Part shown: piece by piece, positions 1 through 7,637 of the stretch
Position numbering within the stretch: the first letter of the stretch is position 1
Layout: each line of letters begins with the position of its first letter
DNA from: Bacillus sp. KH172YL63
Lineage (GTDB): Bacteria; Bacillota; Bacilli; Bacillales; Bacillaceae_B
Length of the DNA: 64,000 nt
Assembly: GCF_011398925.1 (NCBI RefSeq)
Contig: NZ_AP022842.1
Span: forward strand, 3,470,001 to 3,534,000
Reading direction: 5' to 3'
The notes under the pieces: generated by a model
The model's database searches: none
What the model was told of the DNA's origin: nothing
The model's input: the letters and a program-made list of their open reading frames with translations, nothing else
Translations under genes and position numbers: made by a program

Positions 1-753
<753 letters not shown>

Positions 754-979
754 AGTTTGATTAGCTCTTTAAAAATAAATCTAGAATTAACGTTGACGTA
801 TTGTCTTGTTTTGTTCAGTTTTCAAGGTTCAATGCTCGTCCTCTTCTCGAAGAAGCGACTTTTTTAATTTAACATATTCATTCATTCCGCGTCAACTGCT
901 TTTTTCATTTCTTTTTCAAAATGTTGTTTGCTGTATCAGCGACGTTTATAAATATAACATGCGTTTAATGCTATTGCAA
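754..979 (-). promoter_or_regulatory. rrn tandem promoters P1 and P2 with leader
   Basis: Two sigma-A promoters are visible on the minus strand. P1: -35 TTGCAA (974-979), 17-bp spacer, -10 TATATT (951-956). P2: -35 TTGACG (890-895), 17-bp spacer, -10 TTAAAT (867-872). They lie 84 bp apart, the usual tandem arrangement for Bacillus rrn operons. The leader between P2 and the 16S gene contains the conserved TTGAAAACTGAACAAAAC segment typical of Bacillus rRNA leaders. Confidence 0.8.
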
Positions 980-986
980 TATATTT

Positions 987-1013
987 TTATTAAAATCTTT
1001 AAGATTTTAATAA
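987..1013. repeat. AT-rich perfect palindrome upstream of rrn P1
   Basis: Inverted repeat with 12-bp arms, TTATTAAAATCT and AGATTTTAATAA, around a TTA loop. It lies just upstream of the P1 -35 element, where an UP element would sit. It could be an AT-rich activator of rRNA transcription or a weak hairpin; function is not shown by sequence. Confidence 0.5.
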
Positions 1014-1094
1014 TCCTCAAGAGAAGCGGTTCTTTCATTCCTTGGACTTCATATACTTAATATTATTACACACGATGGGAAGGGGCCCTTACAT

Positions 1095-1271
1095 ATGCTC
1101 TCAGTCACAGCACTATATCTATCATTCATCATGGCCGTGTATCTATTTGCATATTCGTATGTCCAAGCATTGAAAATTTGTGAAAGCCCGGACCGGGTAA
1201 GAGGATTGACGTTTATTTTTTCTGTTAATATGGCTTTTGTTTTCTCCGGTTTGACATATGTGTTCTTTTAA
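1095..1271 (+). CDS. small membrane protein, 58 aa
   Basis: Starts at an ATG with an AAGGGG-type ribosome binding site and reads MLSVTALYLSFIMAVYLF... to a TAA that is followed at once by a strong terminator. Two hydrophobic segments (about residues 3-24 and 37-57) flank a short charged loop (KICESPDRVRG), so it should be an integral membrane protein with two helices. I do not recognise the family. The ribosome binding site, the terminator placed exactly behind it, and the clean hydrophobic pattern argue that it is a real gene rather than a chance frame. No neighbour hints at its role. Confidence 0.6.
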   Translation: MLSVTALYLSFIMAVYLFAYSYVQALKICESPDRVRGLTFIFSVNMAFVFSGLTYVFF

Positions 1272-1272
1272 C

Positions 1273-1318
1273 AAAGAGGAGTGACGGTCTGAATGCCCAC
1301 CGTCACTCCTCTTTTTCA
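1273..1318. terminator. bidirectional terminator
   Basis: A 16-bp perfect stem (AAAGAGGAGTGACGGT at 1273-1288 with its complement at 1299-1314) and a 10-base loop, T-rich on the right and A-rich on the left. It serves the small membrane gene on the plus strand and overlaps the 3' end of the convergent acetyltransferase. Confidence 0.9.
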
Positions 1319-1806
1319 TTCAAGTTGAGTAAGAGCCCTTCTTCCTTATACTTTCCACCGCCGATTTCCAATTCAGCTTCCTTGATCAGCATAGGCTGAA
1401 AAGTATAATAAAACTGCTTTGAGGGGTTTTCTTTTAACACCCAGATCCACATTGAATTGAACCCTTGTGTTTTAAGTTCCTTCATGGCAATTTCAAATAG
1501 CTTCTTTCCTATCCCTTTCCCCTGGTGTTCTTCCAACAGATAGATGGCATATAACTCTCCTTCATATTCCCCTGATCGTTCTTTACCGAATGAAACGAAG
1601 CCGGCTATTTCCCCATCCTCCAATTCACAGACATAAGTATGATGTGTGTTGGAAAGGATATCGCTCCATTTCTTTTCTTTGCTGTCTTTAGATAATGACT
1701 GAAGATACTCATTGGATACGATGCCCCGGTAGGTTGTTTTCCAACTTTCAACATGTACATGAGCCACTCCTTTGGCATCTTGCAATACAGCCTTTCTAAG
1801 TAACAT
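1303..1806 (-). CDS. GNAT family N-acetyltransferase
   Basis: A 167-residue single-domain GNAT protein. The acetyl-CoA loop motif (Q/R-x-x-G-x-G) is visible as EEHQGKGIGKKLFE around residues 94-107, preceded by the beta4 strand LYAIYLL. The N-terminal region (VLQDAKGVAHVHVESWKTTYRGI) is typical of the YhfO/PhinothricinAT-like GNAT group. The substrate cannot be read from sequence. The start overlaps the end of the upstream EamA gene by 11 bp, and the RBS GAGGTG lies within that gene, so the two are translationally coupled. The stop codon lies within the terminator stem. Confidence 0.9.
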   Translation of the reverse strand: MLLRKAVLQDAKGVAHVHVESWKTTYRGIVSNEYLQSLSKDSKEKKWSDILSNTHHTYVCELEDGEIAGFVSFGKERSGEYEGELYAIYLLEEHQGKGIGKKLFEIAMKELKTQGFNSMWIWVLKENPSKQFYYTFQPMLIKEAELEIGGGKYKEEGLLLNLNEKEE

Positions 1807-2713
1807 CTGTTTTCACCTCATTCCCTTGGACAACTCTTTTCATCTTCCTTTCTTCTATTAAGAAGAACATGACTCCCAACATAATAATCATACCACCAAC
1901 AACTTGGCTCAGCTGTAAATTTTCGGAAAGCAGCCAATACGCAAGGACCGAAGCACCGATTGGTTCAAATAGGATGGCCACCGAAATCGTCGAGGTGCTT
2001 AGCCACTTTAAAGACCAATTAAATAATGAATGACCGAGCAAAGTCGGAATGACTGCGAGAAGCAGAAAGTAGACCCACTCTTCACCCGGGTATGGCCAGA
2101 GGCTCTCACCGCGAATAAGCACGTACAAAAGTAATACGGCAGAACTGATTGTGTAAACCAAATAGGTATAGGTGATGAGCGACAGCCTTTTTCTGATCGT
2201 TTGACCGAACAGAAGATACCCGGTGATGAGCGCGCAGGCAGCCAGGGCGAGCAGGTCACCCCAGAGGGCACTTCCGCTGATCCGGAAATCTCCCCAGCTG
2301 ATGATGATGCTTCCACTGACGGCAAAAAGCGCAGAAACGATTGCCTTCCCTGTCACTTTTTCCTGAAAGAACAGGTAACCGCCTATGAAAGCGAATAATG
2401 GCTGCAAAGTAACGAGCACCGTTGAACTGGCCACGGAAGTGTAATCTAGGGATTCAAACCACAGTATGAAATGAAATGCTAGGAATACCCCTGCCAAGAC
2501 TGAAAATAGCCAGTCTGTGTGAGTAATAACTTTCAATTCCTTCACATACTTTAAGAAAAACACCGGGGACATTAACAGGACCGTGAAAAACAATCGATAA
2601 AATGCCAAGACCCCGGAAGAAGCAGTGGACACTTTCACTAAAATCGCAGATGTAGAAACCGCGATGACGCCGATGGCAAGCAAAAGATAGGGATTAACTT
2701 TCGTCTCTGACAT
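1796..2713 (-). CDS. EamA/DMT family transporter
   Basis: Drug/metabolite transporter superfamily permease of about 305 residues with ten predicted membrane helices in two EamA repeats (roughly residues 8-140 and 150-285). The second-half signature LLLAVIPTLLGHSLFNWSLKW is typical of this group. I place the start at the ATG at 2713, six bases after AGGAGG, rather than the in-frame GTG at 2719, which would abut the SD. Such proteins export metabolites or amino acids; the substrate is unknown. It forms a two-gene operon with the overlapping GNAT gene, possibly an export-plus-acetylation detoxification pair. Confidence 0.9.
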   Translation of the reverse strand: MSETKVNPYLLLAIGVIAVSTSAILVKVSTASSGVLAFYRLFFTVLLMSPVFFLKYVKELKVITHTDWLFSVLAGVFLAFHFILWFESLDYTSVASSTVLVTLQPLFAFIGGYLFFQEKVTGKAIVSALFAVSGSIIISWGDFRISGSALWGDLLALAACALITGYLLFGQTIRKRLSLITYTYLVYTISSAVLLLYVLIRGESLWPYPGEEWVYFLLLAVIPTLLGHSLFNWSLKWLSTSTISVAILFEPIGASVLAYWLLSENLQLSQVVGGMIIMLGVMFFLIEERKMKRVVQGNEVKTDVT

Positions 2714-2817
2714 ATCCACCCTCCTGACAGGTATGTTTCATAGTCTTTATTTTATTATCAGGCGGCTCGATTTACTATATGTTTTTCATACAGGTCTGAA
2801 ATGTGGAGGAAGCCACG

Positions 2818-3510
2818 ATGGAACTATTGGATACCACTTTTTTAATCAAGCTTGGTATATCAGCGATTCTCGGATTGATCATTGGATTAGAAAGAGAGTT
2901 AAAGAGGAAGCCGGTAGGATTGAAGACCTCCCTTGTCATCTGCATCGTCAGTTGTTTGTTGACGATTGTGTCGATAGAATCAGCTTACCTTTCTGAAGGC
3001 TCAGATAAAGTGAATATTACGATGGATCCGCTGCGGTTGGCGGCGCAGATTGTTTCCGGGATCGGGTTTCTTGGCGCAGGCGTCATCCTCAGACGCGGTA
3101 ATGACAGCATCTCAGGGTTAACGACAGCCGCGATGATCTGGGGGGCGGCAGGCATCGGGATTGCGGTGGGGGCGGGTTTTTACCTCGAAGCCACTGCAGG
3201 CGTCATCCTGCTCATTGTTTCCGTTGAAGTCGTACCGGTCATCATCACGTATCTAGGTCCGAAACGGCTGCGTGAAAAAGAACTTTCCCTCAAGGCCACG
3301 ATTCTAAATAAACGGGAAATCAAATCCATTATCGAGCGGATCAAAGCTGAGGAAATTTCAATTGAAAACATACGGATCAAAGATTTAAAGAATCAGCAGC
3401 ATTTGTTGGAGTTGAAGATCATCGTCGATTTCAGGAAGAAGACAGTGGATGTTTATTATACGATATCCGAAATAGAGGGAATCAAGGATGTGGAAATTGA
3501 AAGTTTATAA
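2818..3510 (+). CDS. MgtC/SapB family membrane protein
   Basis: A 230-residue protein whose first two thirds match MgtC/SapB: four to five helices with the conserved GLIIGLERELKRKPVGLKT segment and SGIGFLGAGVILRRG. The C-terminal 80 residues form a soluble alpha/beta tail resembling the ACT-like domain of longer MgtC proteins. The family is linked to Mg2+ limitation and membrane potential control. The ATG at 2818 is chosen because GGAGGA lies just upstream; an in-frame GTG at 2803 would overlap that SD. Divergent from the EamA operon and monocistronic, ending in a terminator. Confidence 0.88.
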   Translation: MELLDTTFLIKLGISAILGLIIGLERELKRKPVGLKTSLVICIVSCLLTIVSIESAYLSEGSDKVNITMDPLRLAAQIVSGIGFLGAGVILRRGNDSISGLTTAAMIWGAAGIGIAVGAGFYLEATAGVILLIVSVEVVPVIITYLGPKRLREKELSLKATILNKREIKSIIERIKAEEISIENIRIKDLKNQQHLLELKIIVDFRKKTVDVYYTISEIEGIKDVEIESL

Positions 3511-3546
3511 ACGAAGAAGGTCACCGAAAACGATACCGGCAAAGGA

Positions 3547-3584
3547 AACTCCGAACGCCAACCGAAGGCAATCGGAGTTTTTTT
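3547..3584 (+). terminator. terminator of the MgtC-like gene
   Basis: Stem AACTCCGA (3547-3554) with TCGGAGTT (3572-3579) followed by a T run. The loop is 17 bases. Confidence 0.75.
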
Positions 3585-3671
3585 GTGGGATCCAGCGGGT
3601 TTTCGTTTGACGCCCATGGTTACTTTTATCCCCTTTTTTCAGGTCAGCTATCACACGCACTCATTCCAGGA

Positions 3672-3704
3672 TAAGAAAAAGAACCAGGCATCCACCAGGT
3701 TCTT
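3672..3704 (-). terminator. terminator of the fru operon
   Basis: On the minus strand AAGAACCTGG and CCTGGTTCTT-type arms (one mismatch) are followed by TTTTTCTT, directly after the fruA stop codon at 3711. Confidence 0.7.
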
Positions 3705-3710
3705 CATTCT

Positions 3711-5570
3711 TTATTTCACTGGCTTTTTCAATACTCCTACCATCAAAGCTGTTATGACGGAACCTATCAACACCGCCAGTAGATACAGGAATGGATTTCC
3801 TTCGACCACTGGGAAAACGAATAACCCGCCGTGTGGCGCAGGCAATCCGATGCCAAAGAACATCGTCAATGCACCGGCAATGGCTGATCCGGTCACAATG
3901 GACGGTATCACCCTGATCGGATCAGCCGCTGCAAAGGGAATTGCTCCTTCGGTAATGAATGAAGCGCCCATAAAGTAAGCGGCAATGCCTGCTTTTCTTT
4001 CATTATCATTGAACTTCTTTTTAAAGAATGTTGTGGCTAGCGCCAATCCTAAAGGAGGCACCATCCCTCCTGCCATAATGGCTGCGTGCGGGGCGATATT
4101 GCCGCCTTCGATCATCGCGATCCCGAATGTAAAGGCCGCTTTGTTGATCGGGCCACCCATGTCAACCGCCATCATTCCGCCCAATATCAAGCCAAGTAAA
4201 ACCAGGTTCCCTGTACCCAATCCATCCAGCCAGTTCTGTATACCGGTATTGACTGCACTCAATGGCTCCACCAGGAACTGAAGCATAATGAATCCGGTGA
4301 TGAAGATTCCGAATAAAGGATAAATCAGTACCGGCTTGATCCCTTCCAGTGCCGGTGGGAATTGTTTCGTTGCCCGCTTGATTCCAAGTACAACATATCC
4401 AGCCAGGAAACCGGCAATGATTCCTCCAAGGAAACCACCTTGACCTGTTGCTGCGATCAAACCGCCTACCATACCAGGCGCAAAGCCGGGACGGTCAGCG
4501 ATACTCATGGCAATGAAACCTGCAAGTACCGGAACCATCAAGTAAAATGCATTTCCTCCGCCAATCGTGCTCAAAATTGCTGCAAACTCATTATATTCCG
4601 GTGAATCGGGATTAGCCGACTGAATACCGAACAGGAAGGAGATTGCGATCAGGATTCCACCGCCGACAACGAAAGGAAGCATATTTGAAACACCATTCAT
4701 CAGGTGCTTATAAAATCCGCTCTTCTGTTTTTTCTCGGGTTCTTCACTTTTCTCTTCACGACCTTGATAAATGGGCGCTTCCTTTTTCTTCGCCTGCTCC
4801 AAAAGTTCCGCCGGACGCCTGATTGCTTCTGCGACAGGCACTTCGATGACAGGCTTCCCCTTGAACCGGTTCATCTCCACTTTAGTATCCGCGGCAACGA
4901 TGATCGCTGTAGCGCTTTCAATTTCTTCATCAGTCAGTACATTCTTCGCACCGCCGGAACCATTCGTCTCAACTTTCACGTTCATCCCCAAGTCCTTCGC
5001 TTTTGCCTTCAAGGCATCGGCGGCCATATACGTATGGGCAATCCCTGTTGGACATGCGGTGACGGCAAGTATTTTCTCCTCACCTGCAGATTCGGCATCA
5101 GAAGGATCTTCCTCCTTGCCGTCATGCCGGTCAATGATTTCCAGCACTTCCTCTTTTGTAGAGGCAGCAAGCAGCGACTTCCGCACATCCATATCCATGA
5201 GCAGGGAAGACAGACGGCTCAATGCTTCCAAGTGCGTTTGATTCGCCCCTTCTGTCGCGGCAATCATAAAGAAGAGGTGAGCTGGCGCTCCGTCAAGGGA
5301 ATCATAATCCACACCGGCTTCTGATTTACCGAAAGCGATGGCAGGGGTCTTCACCGCCGACGTTTTTGCATGGGGGATCGCGATCCCCTCTCCGATTCCT
5401 GTCGTACTTTGCGCTTCCCGGTTGAGGATCGCCTCTTTGAATTTCCCGGCATCCTTAAGCTTCCCGCTTTCACCCAAAACGTTGACGAGTTCGTCGATGA
5501 CTCCCGCTTTTGAATGAGAGGACAATTGCAGCTGAATCGTATCTTGTGTCAATAATTCAGTAATTCTCAT
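3711..5570 (-). CDS. fruA: PTS fructose-specific EIIABC component
   Basis: A 619-residue membrane phosphotransferase that imports fructose as fructose-1-phosphate. Domain order is EIIA (1-145; phosphorylated His67 in GIAIPHAKT), EIIB (166-265; phosphocysteine Cys173 in TACPTGIAHTYMAA) and EIIC (about 285-615, starting GFYKHLMNGVSNMLPFVVGGG-like with conserved GFLAGY and GGMMAVDMGGPINKAA). The three-domain length is normal for Bacillus FruA. It is the last gene of fruR-fruK-fruA, 15 bp after fruK, and is followed by a terminator. Regulation through fruR and the cre in the operon promoter is expected. Confidence 0.97.
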   Translation of the reverse strand: MRITELLTQDTIQLQLSSHSKAGVIDELVNVLGESGKLKDAGKFKEAILNREAQSTTGIGEGIAIPHAKTSAVKTPAIAFGKSEAGVDYDSLDGAPAHLFFMIAATEGANQTHLEALSRLSSLLMDMDVRKSLLAASTKEEVLEIIDRHDGKEEDPSDAESAGEEKILAVTACPTGIAHTYMAADALKAKAKDLGMNVKVETNGSGGAKNVLTDEEIESATAIIVAADTKVEMNRFKGKPVIEVPVAEAIRRPAELLEQAKKKEAPIYQGREEKSEEPEKKQKSGFYKHLMNGVSNMLPFVVGGGILIAISFLFGIQSANPDSPEYNEFAAILSTIGGGNAFYLMVPVLAGFIAMSIADRPGFAPGMVGGLIAATGQGGFLGGIIAGFLAGYVVLGIKRATKQFPPALEGIKPVLIYPLFGIFITGFIMLQFLVEPLSAVNTGIQNWLDGLGTGNLVLLGLILGGMMAVDMGGPINKAAFTFGIAMIEGGNIAPHAAIMAGGMVPPLGLALATTFFKKKFNDNERKAGIAAYFMGASFITEGAIPFAAADPIRVIPSIVTGSAIAGALTMFFGIGLPAPHGGLFVFPVVEGNPFLYLLAVLIGSVITALMVGVLKKPVK

Positions 5571-5585
5571 TTTTTATTCCCCCTT

Positions 5586-6497
5586 TTAAATTTTTTTAAT
5601 TTCAATTTCTTTATATAAGCTTTCAATCTTTTCCGATGAACAAAGACCGATTGAATATGCGGTCGCTGATCCGGCAGATGTCCCTAACCGGAAAGCATCT
5701 TCTATATCCCATCCTCTTGAGAGACCGGCTAGAAATCCTGCTACGGTAGAATCCCCGGCACCAACAGAACTTTTCAATTCCCCTTTTGGGACTGAAGAGA
5801 ATAATACCGCATCATCCGTCAGCAGCAGCGCCCCTTTTTCAGCGAGGGATACCATCACATGTTGGACCCCGGTTTCCTTCAACTTCTTTCCATAATGAAT
5901 CGCATCTTCAATGGTGGCGATCTCCACATCAAACATCTCACCAAGCTCGTGGTGGTTCGGCTTGATCAAAAATGGCCGTAACGGCAACACAGGTTGAATC
6001 AGACTTTTCTCTGCGTCTATGATCACTTTGGTCCCCTGCTTCTGACACCGGGAGGCAATCTGCTCATAGAATGTGTCAGGTACGGATGAAGGAATGCTTC
6101 CAGCAAGCACAACCATGTCATCCTTCCCGAGGAGAGAAACTTGTTCAAGAAGCATTTCAATATGCTCACTGTGTATCGCCGGCCCACTTCCGTTTATTTC
6201 AGTTTCGTCATCCGCTTTCACTTTCACATTTATCCGGGATGCTTCCTCCACCCGGACAAAGTCGGAACGAATCCCTTCCTGAGCGAGGAACTGCTTGATA
6301 TACTCGCCTGTATATCCCCCTGCGAAACCAAGGGCCACACTTTCCACATCCAGTTCATGCAGCACCCGTGAAACATTGATTCCCTTGCCGCCCGGGAAAG
6401 CACTTTCCGCCTTGCTCCGATTCAGTTCACCTTTCTGAAATTGTTCCAATTCCATAATGTAATCCACTGAAGGATTGAGTGTTATTGTATATATCAT
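5586..6497 (-). CDS. fruK: 1-phosphofructokinase
   Basis: A 303-residue PfkB/ribokinase-fold kinase converting fructose-1-phosphate to fructose-1,6-bisphosphate. The PGGKGINVSRVL signature lies at residues 35-46 and the catalytic VGAGDSTVAGF motif puts the base Asp near residue 249. The N-terminus MIYTITLNPSVDY is characteristic of FruK rather than ribokinase. The start overlaps the fruR stop by 4 bp (ATGA type), so the two are translationally coupled, and fruA follows 15 bp downstream. Confidence 0.97.
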   Translation of the reverse strand: MIYTITLNPSVDYIMELEQFQKGELNRSKAESAFPGGKGINVSRVLHELDVESVALGFAGGYTGEYIKQFLAQEGIRSDFVRVEEASRINVKVKADDETEINGSGPAIHSEHIEMLLEQVSLLGKDDMVVLAGSIPSSVPDTFYEQIASRCQKQGTKVIIDAEKSLIQPVLPLRPFLIKPNHHELGEMFDVEIATIEDAIHYGKKLKETGVQHVMVSLAEKGALLLTDDAVLFSSVPKGELKSSVGAGDSTVAGFLAGLSRGWDIEDAFRLGTSAGSATAYSIGLCSSEKIESLYKEIEIKKI

Positions 6498-7246
6498 GTT
6501 GTCACAACCTTTATCGTAGTCTGTTTCATCATTGCCGCATCTTGTTCTTCGTTGATGGCATTAGTAATGATCGTAGCTCTATCAAGATCCACGATTTTAC
6601 TGAATGCAATCTCCCCAAACTTGGAATCATCCACAAGGAACATCGCTTCCCTTGCCAACTCGATAGCCGTTCGCTTGATCTGGGCTTCCTCCGGATCAGG
6701 AGTCGTAAACCCGTATTGGCTATGGACGCCGTTCGCTCCCATGAACGCTTTATCAAACCGGTATTGACGGAGAGATTCCAACGCCCCGCTCCCTACCATC
6801 GCCCGGGTGACCGGCTTGACGTGACCACCGATCATATACGTCTTGAACCCCTTCCCGATCAGGGCCTCTACATGGGTCAGGCCATTTGTGACCACAACGA
6901 TATCGATTTGCGGCAGATGATCGATCACGCTCAGCGTTGTCGTACCTGCATCCAAGTAAATACAGTCCCCCTCCTCTACAAGAGAAGCGGCATATTGTCC
7001 GATCGACTGCTTTTCTTGAAGGCTTTTGGTTGATTTTTCAGAAACACTCAATTCCTTCAGTTTTCCCTGAAGCCTGGATGCCCCTCCGTGAATCCTTTTC
7101 AAATATTTCTCTTCCTCCAGCTGCGTCAAATCACGGCGGATCGTAGACTCGGACGCATTGGTCGCATCAACGATTTCCTGCACTTTGATCGCTTCCTTTT
7201 CCTTGAGCAGGTCTAAAATGATTCGATGTCGCTCCTCGGTTAACAT
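6494..7246 (-). CDS. fruR: DeoR family regulator of the fru operon
   Basis: A 250-residue DeoR/GlpR-type repressor with the N-terminal helix-turn-helix (TEERHRIILDLLKEKEAIKVQEIV...ESTIRRDLTQLE, residues 2-50) and a C-terminal sugar-phosphate sensing domain (YLDAGTTTLSVI, and IGGHVKP). First gene of the operon, so it is likely a repressor relieved by fructose-1-phosphate. The ATG at 7246 follows a GAAGGGAA SD; the longer in-frame extension would begin upstream of the -10 element and cannot be translated from the promoter at 7283-7311. Confidence 0.93.
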   Translation of the reverse strand: MLTEERHRIILDLLKEKEAIKVQEIVDATNASESTIRRDLTQLEEEKYLKRIHGGASRLQGKLKELSVSEKSTKSLQEKQSIGQYAASLVEEGDCIYLDAGTTTLSVIDHLPQIDIVVVTNGLTHVEALIGKGFKTYMIGGHVKPVTRAMVGSGALESLRQYRFDKAFMGANGVHSQYGFTTPDPEEAQIKRTAIELAREAMFLVDDSKFGEIAFSKIVDLDRATIITNAINEEQDAAMMKQTTIKVVTT

Positions 7247-7282
7247 CGTGCTTCCCTTCTTTCTCCGATTGTTATTACGTTC

Positions 7283-7311
7283 ATTATAATGATAACGTTT
7301 ACAGAAATCAA
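7283..7311 (-). promoter_or_regulatory. fru operon promoter with embedded cre site
   Basis: On the minus strand: -35 TTGATT (7306-7311), 17-bp spacer, -10 TATAAT (7283-7288). The spacer contains TGTAAACGTTATCA (7290-7303), a full match to the cre consensus TGWNANCGNTNWCA bound by CcpA. Carbon catabolite repression by promoter occlusion is the likely result. The transcription start would be near 7276. Confidence 0.85.
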
Positions 7312-7370
7312 TCATTTTTGGTCATTATCTTTCATTTTCGTTCAAGTAGTGGTCAGAAACGGTCATTGGG

Positions 7371-7558
7371 TTTGTCAGTTGAAATTTGTAAAGACTTTGT
7401 CAGTTGAAATTCAGATGGATTTTGTCTGTTAAATTTCAAGGGGATTTTAACTGACAAACCAAGCGACTATTTTGACAGACAATATTCCTCTTACATTCAA
7501 CTGACAAACTTTTCTCTTTATTCAACAGTCAAAACCCCCGATAATTTCAACAGGCAAC
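7371..7558. repeat. regular short-core repeat array, 25-bp period, with an inversion
   Basis: Eight copies of a 10-bp core separated by unrelated spacers. Forward cores TTTGTCAGTT or TTTGTCTGTT start at 7371, 7396 and 7421. Reverse cores (AACTGACAAA and variants) start at 7449, about 7474, 7499, 7524 and 7549. Within each half the step is 25 bp; the junction step is 28 bp. The array lies between the ltaS terminator and the fruR promoter and contains no gene. Not a CRISPR: cores and spacers are too short. See findings. Confidence 0.75.
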
Positions 7559-7579
7559 AAATCCCACACAAATCCCCAA

Positions 7580-7620
7580 CAAAAAAGCCAGCATCCCCGC
7601 CATCAATGGCGCAGGATACT
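7580..7620 (-). terminator. terminator of ltaS
   Basis: On the minus strand the arms at 7607-7620 and 7590-7602 (AGTATCC...GGATGCT with inner GCGCCA/TGGCG) form a GC-rich hairpin followed by GGCTTTTTTG. It ends transcription from ltaS, whose stop is at 7638. Confidence 0.75.
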
Positions 7621-7637
7621 GACTTATAACTCCCGAA

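Noticed and set aside
4704..5324. 206-codon plus-strand frame inside fruA
   Set aside because: Shadow of the EIIA/EIIB coding sequence, which is unambiguous.
7371..7558. CRISPR array
   Set aside because: Cores of about 10 bp with 15-bp spacers, half of them inverted, and no cas genes; outside CRISPR dimensions.
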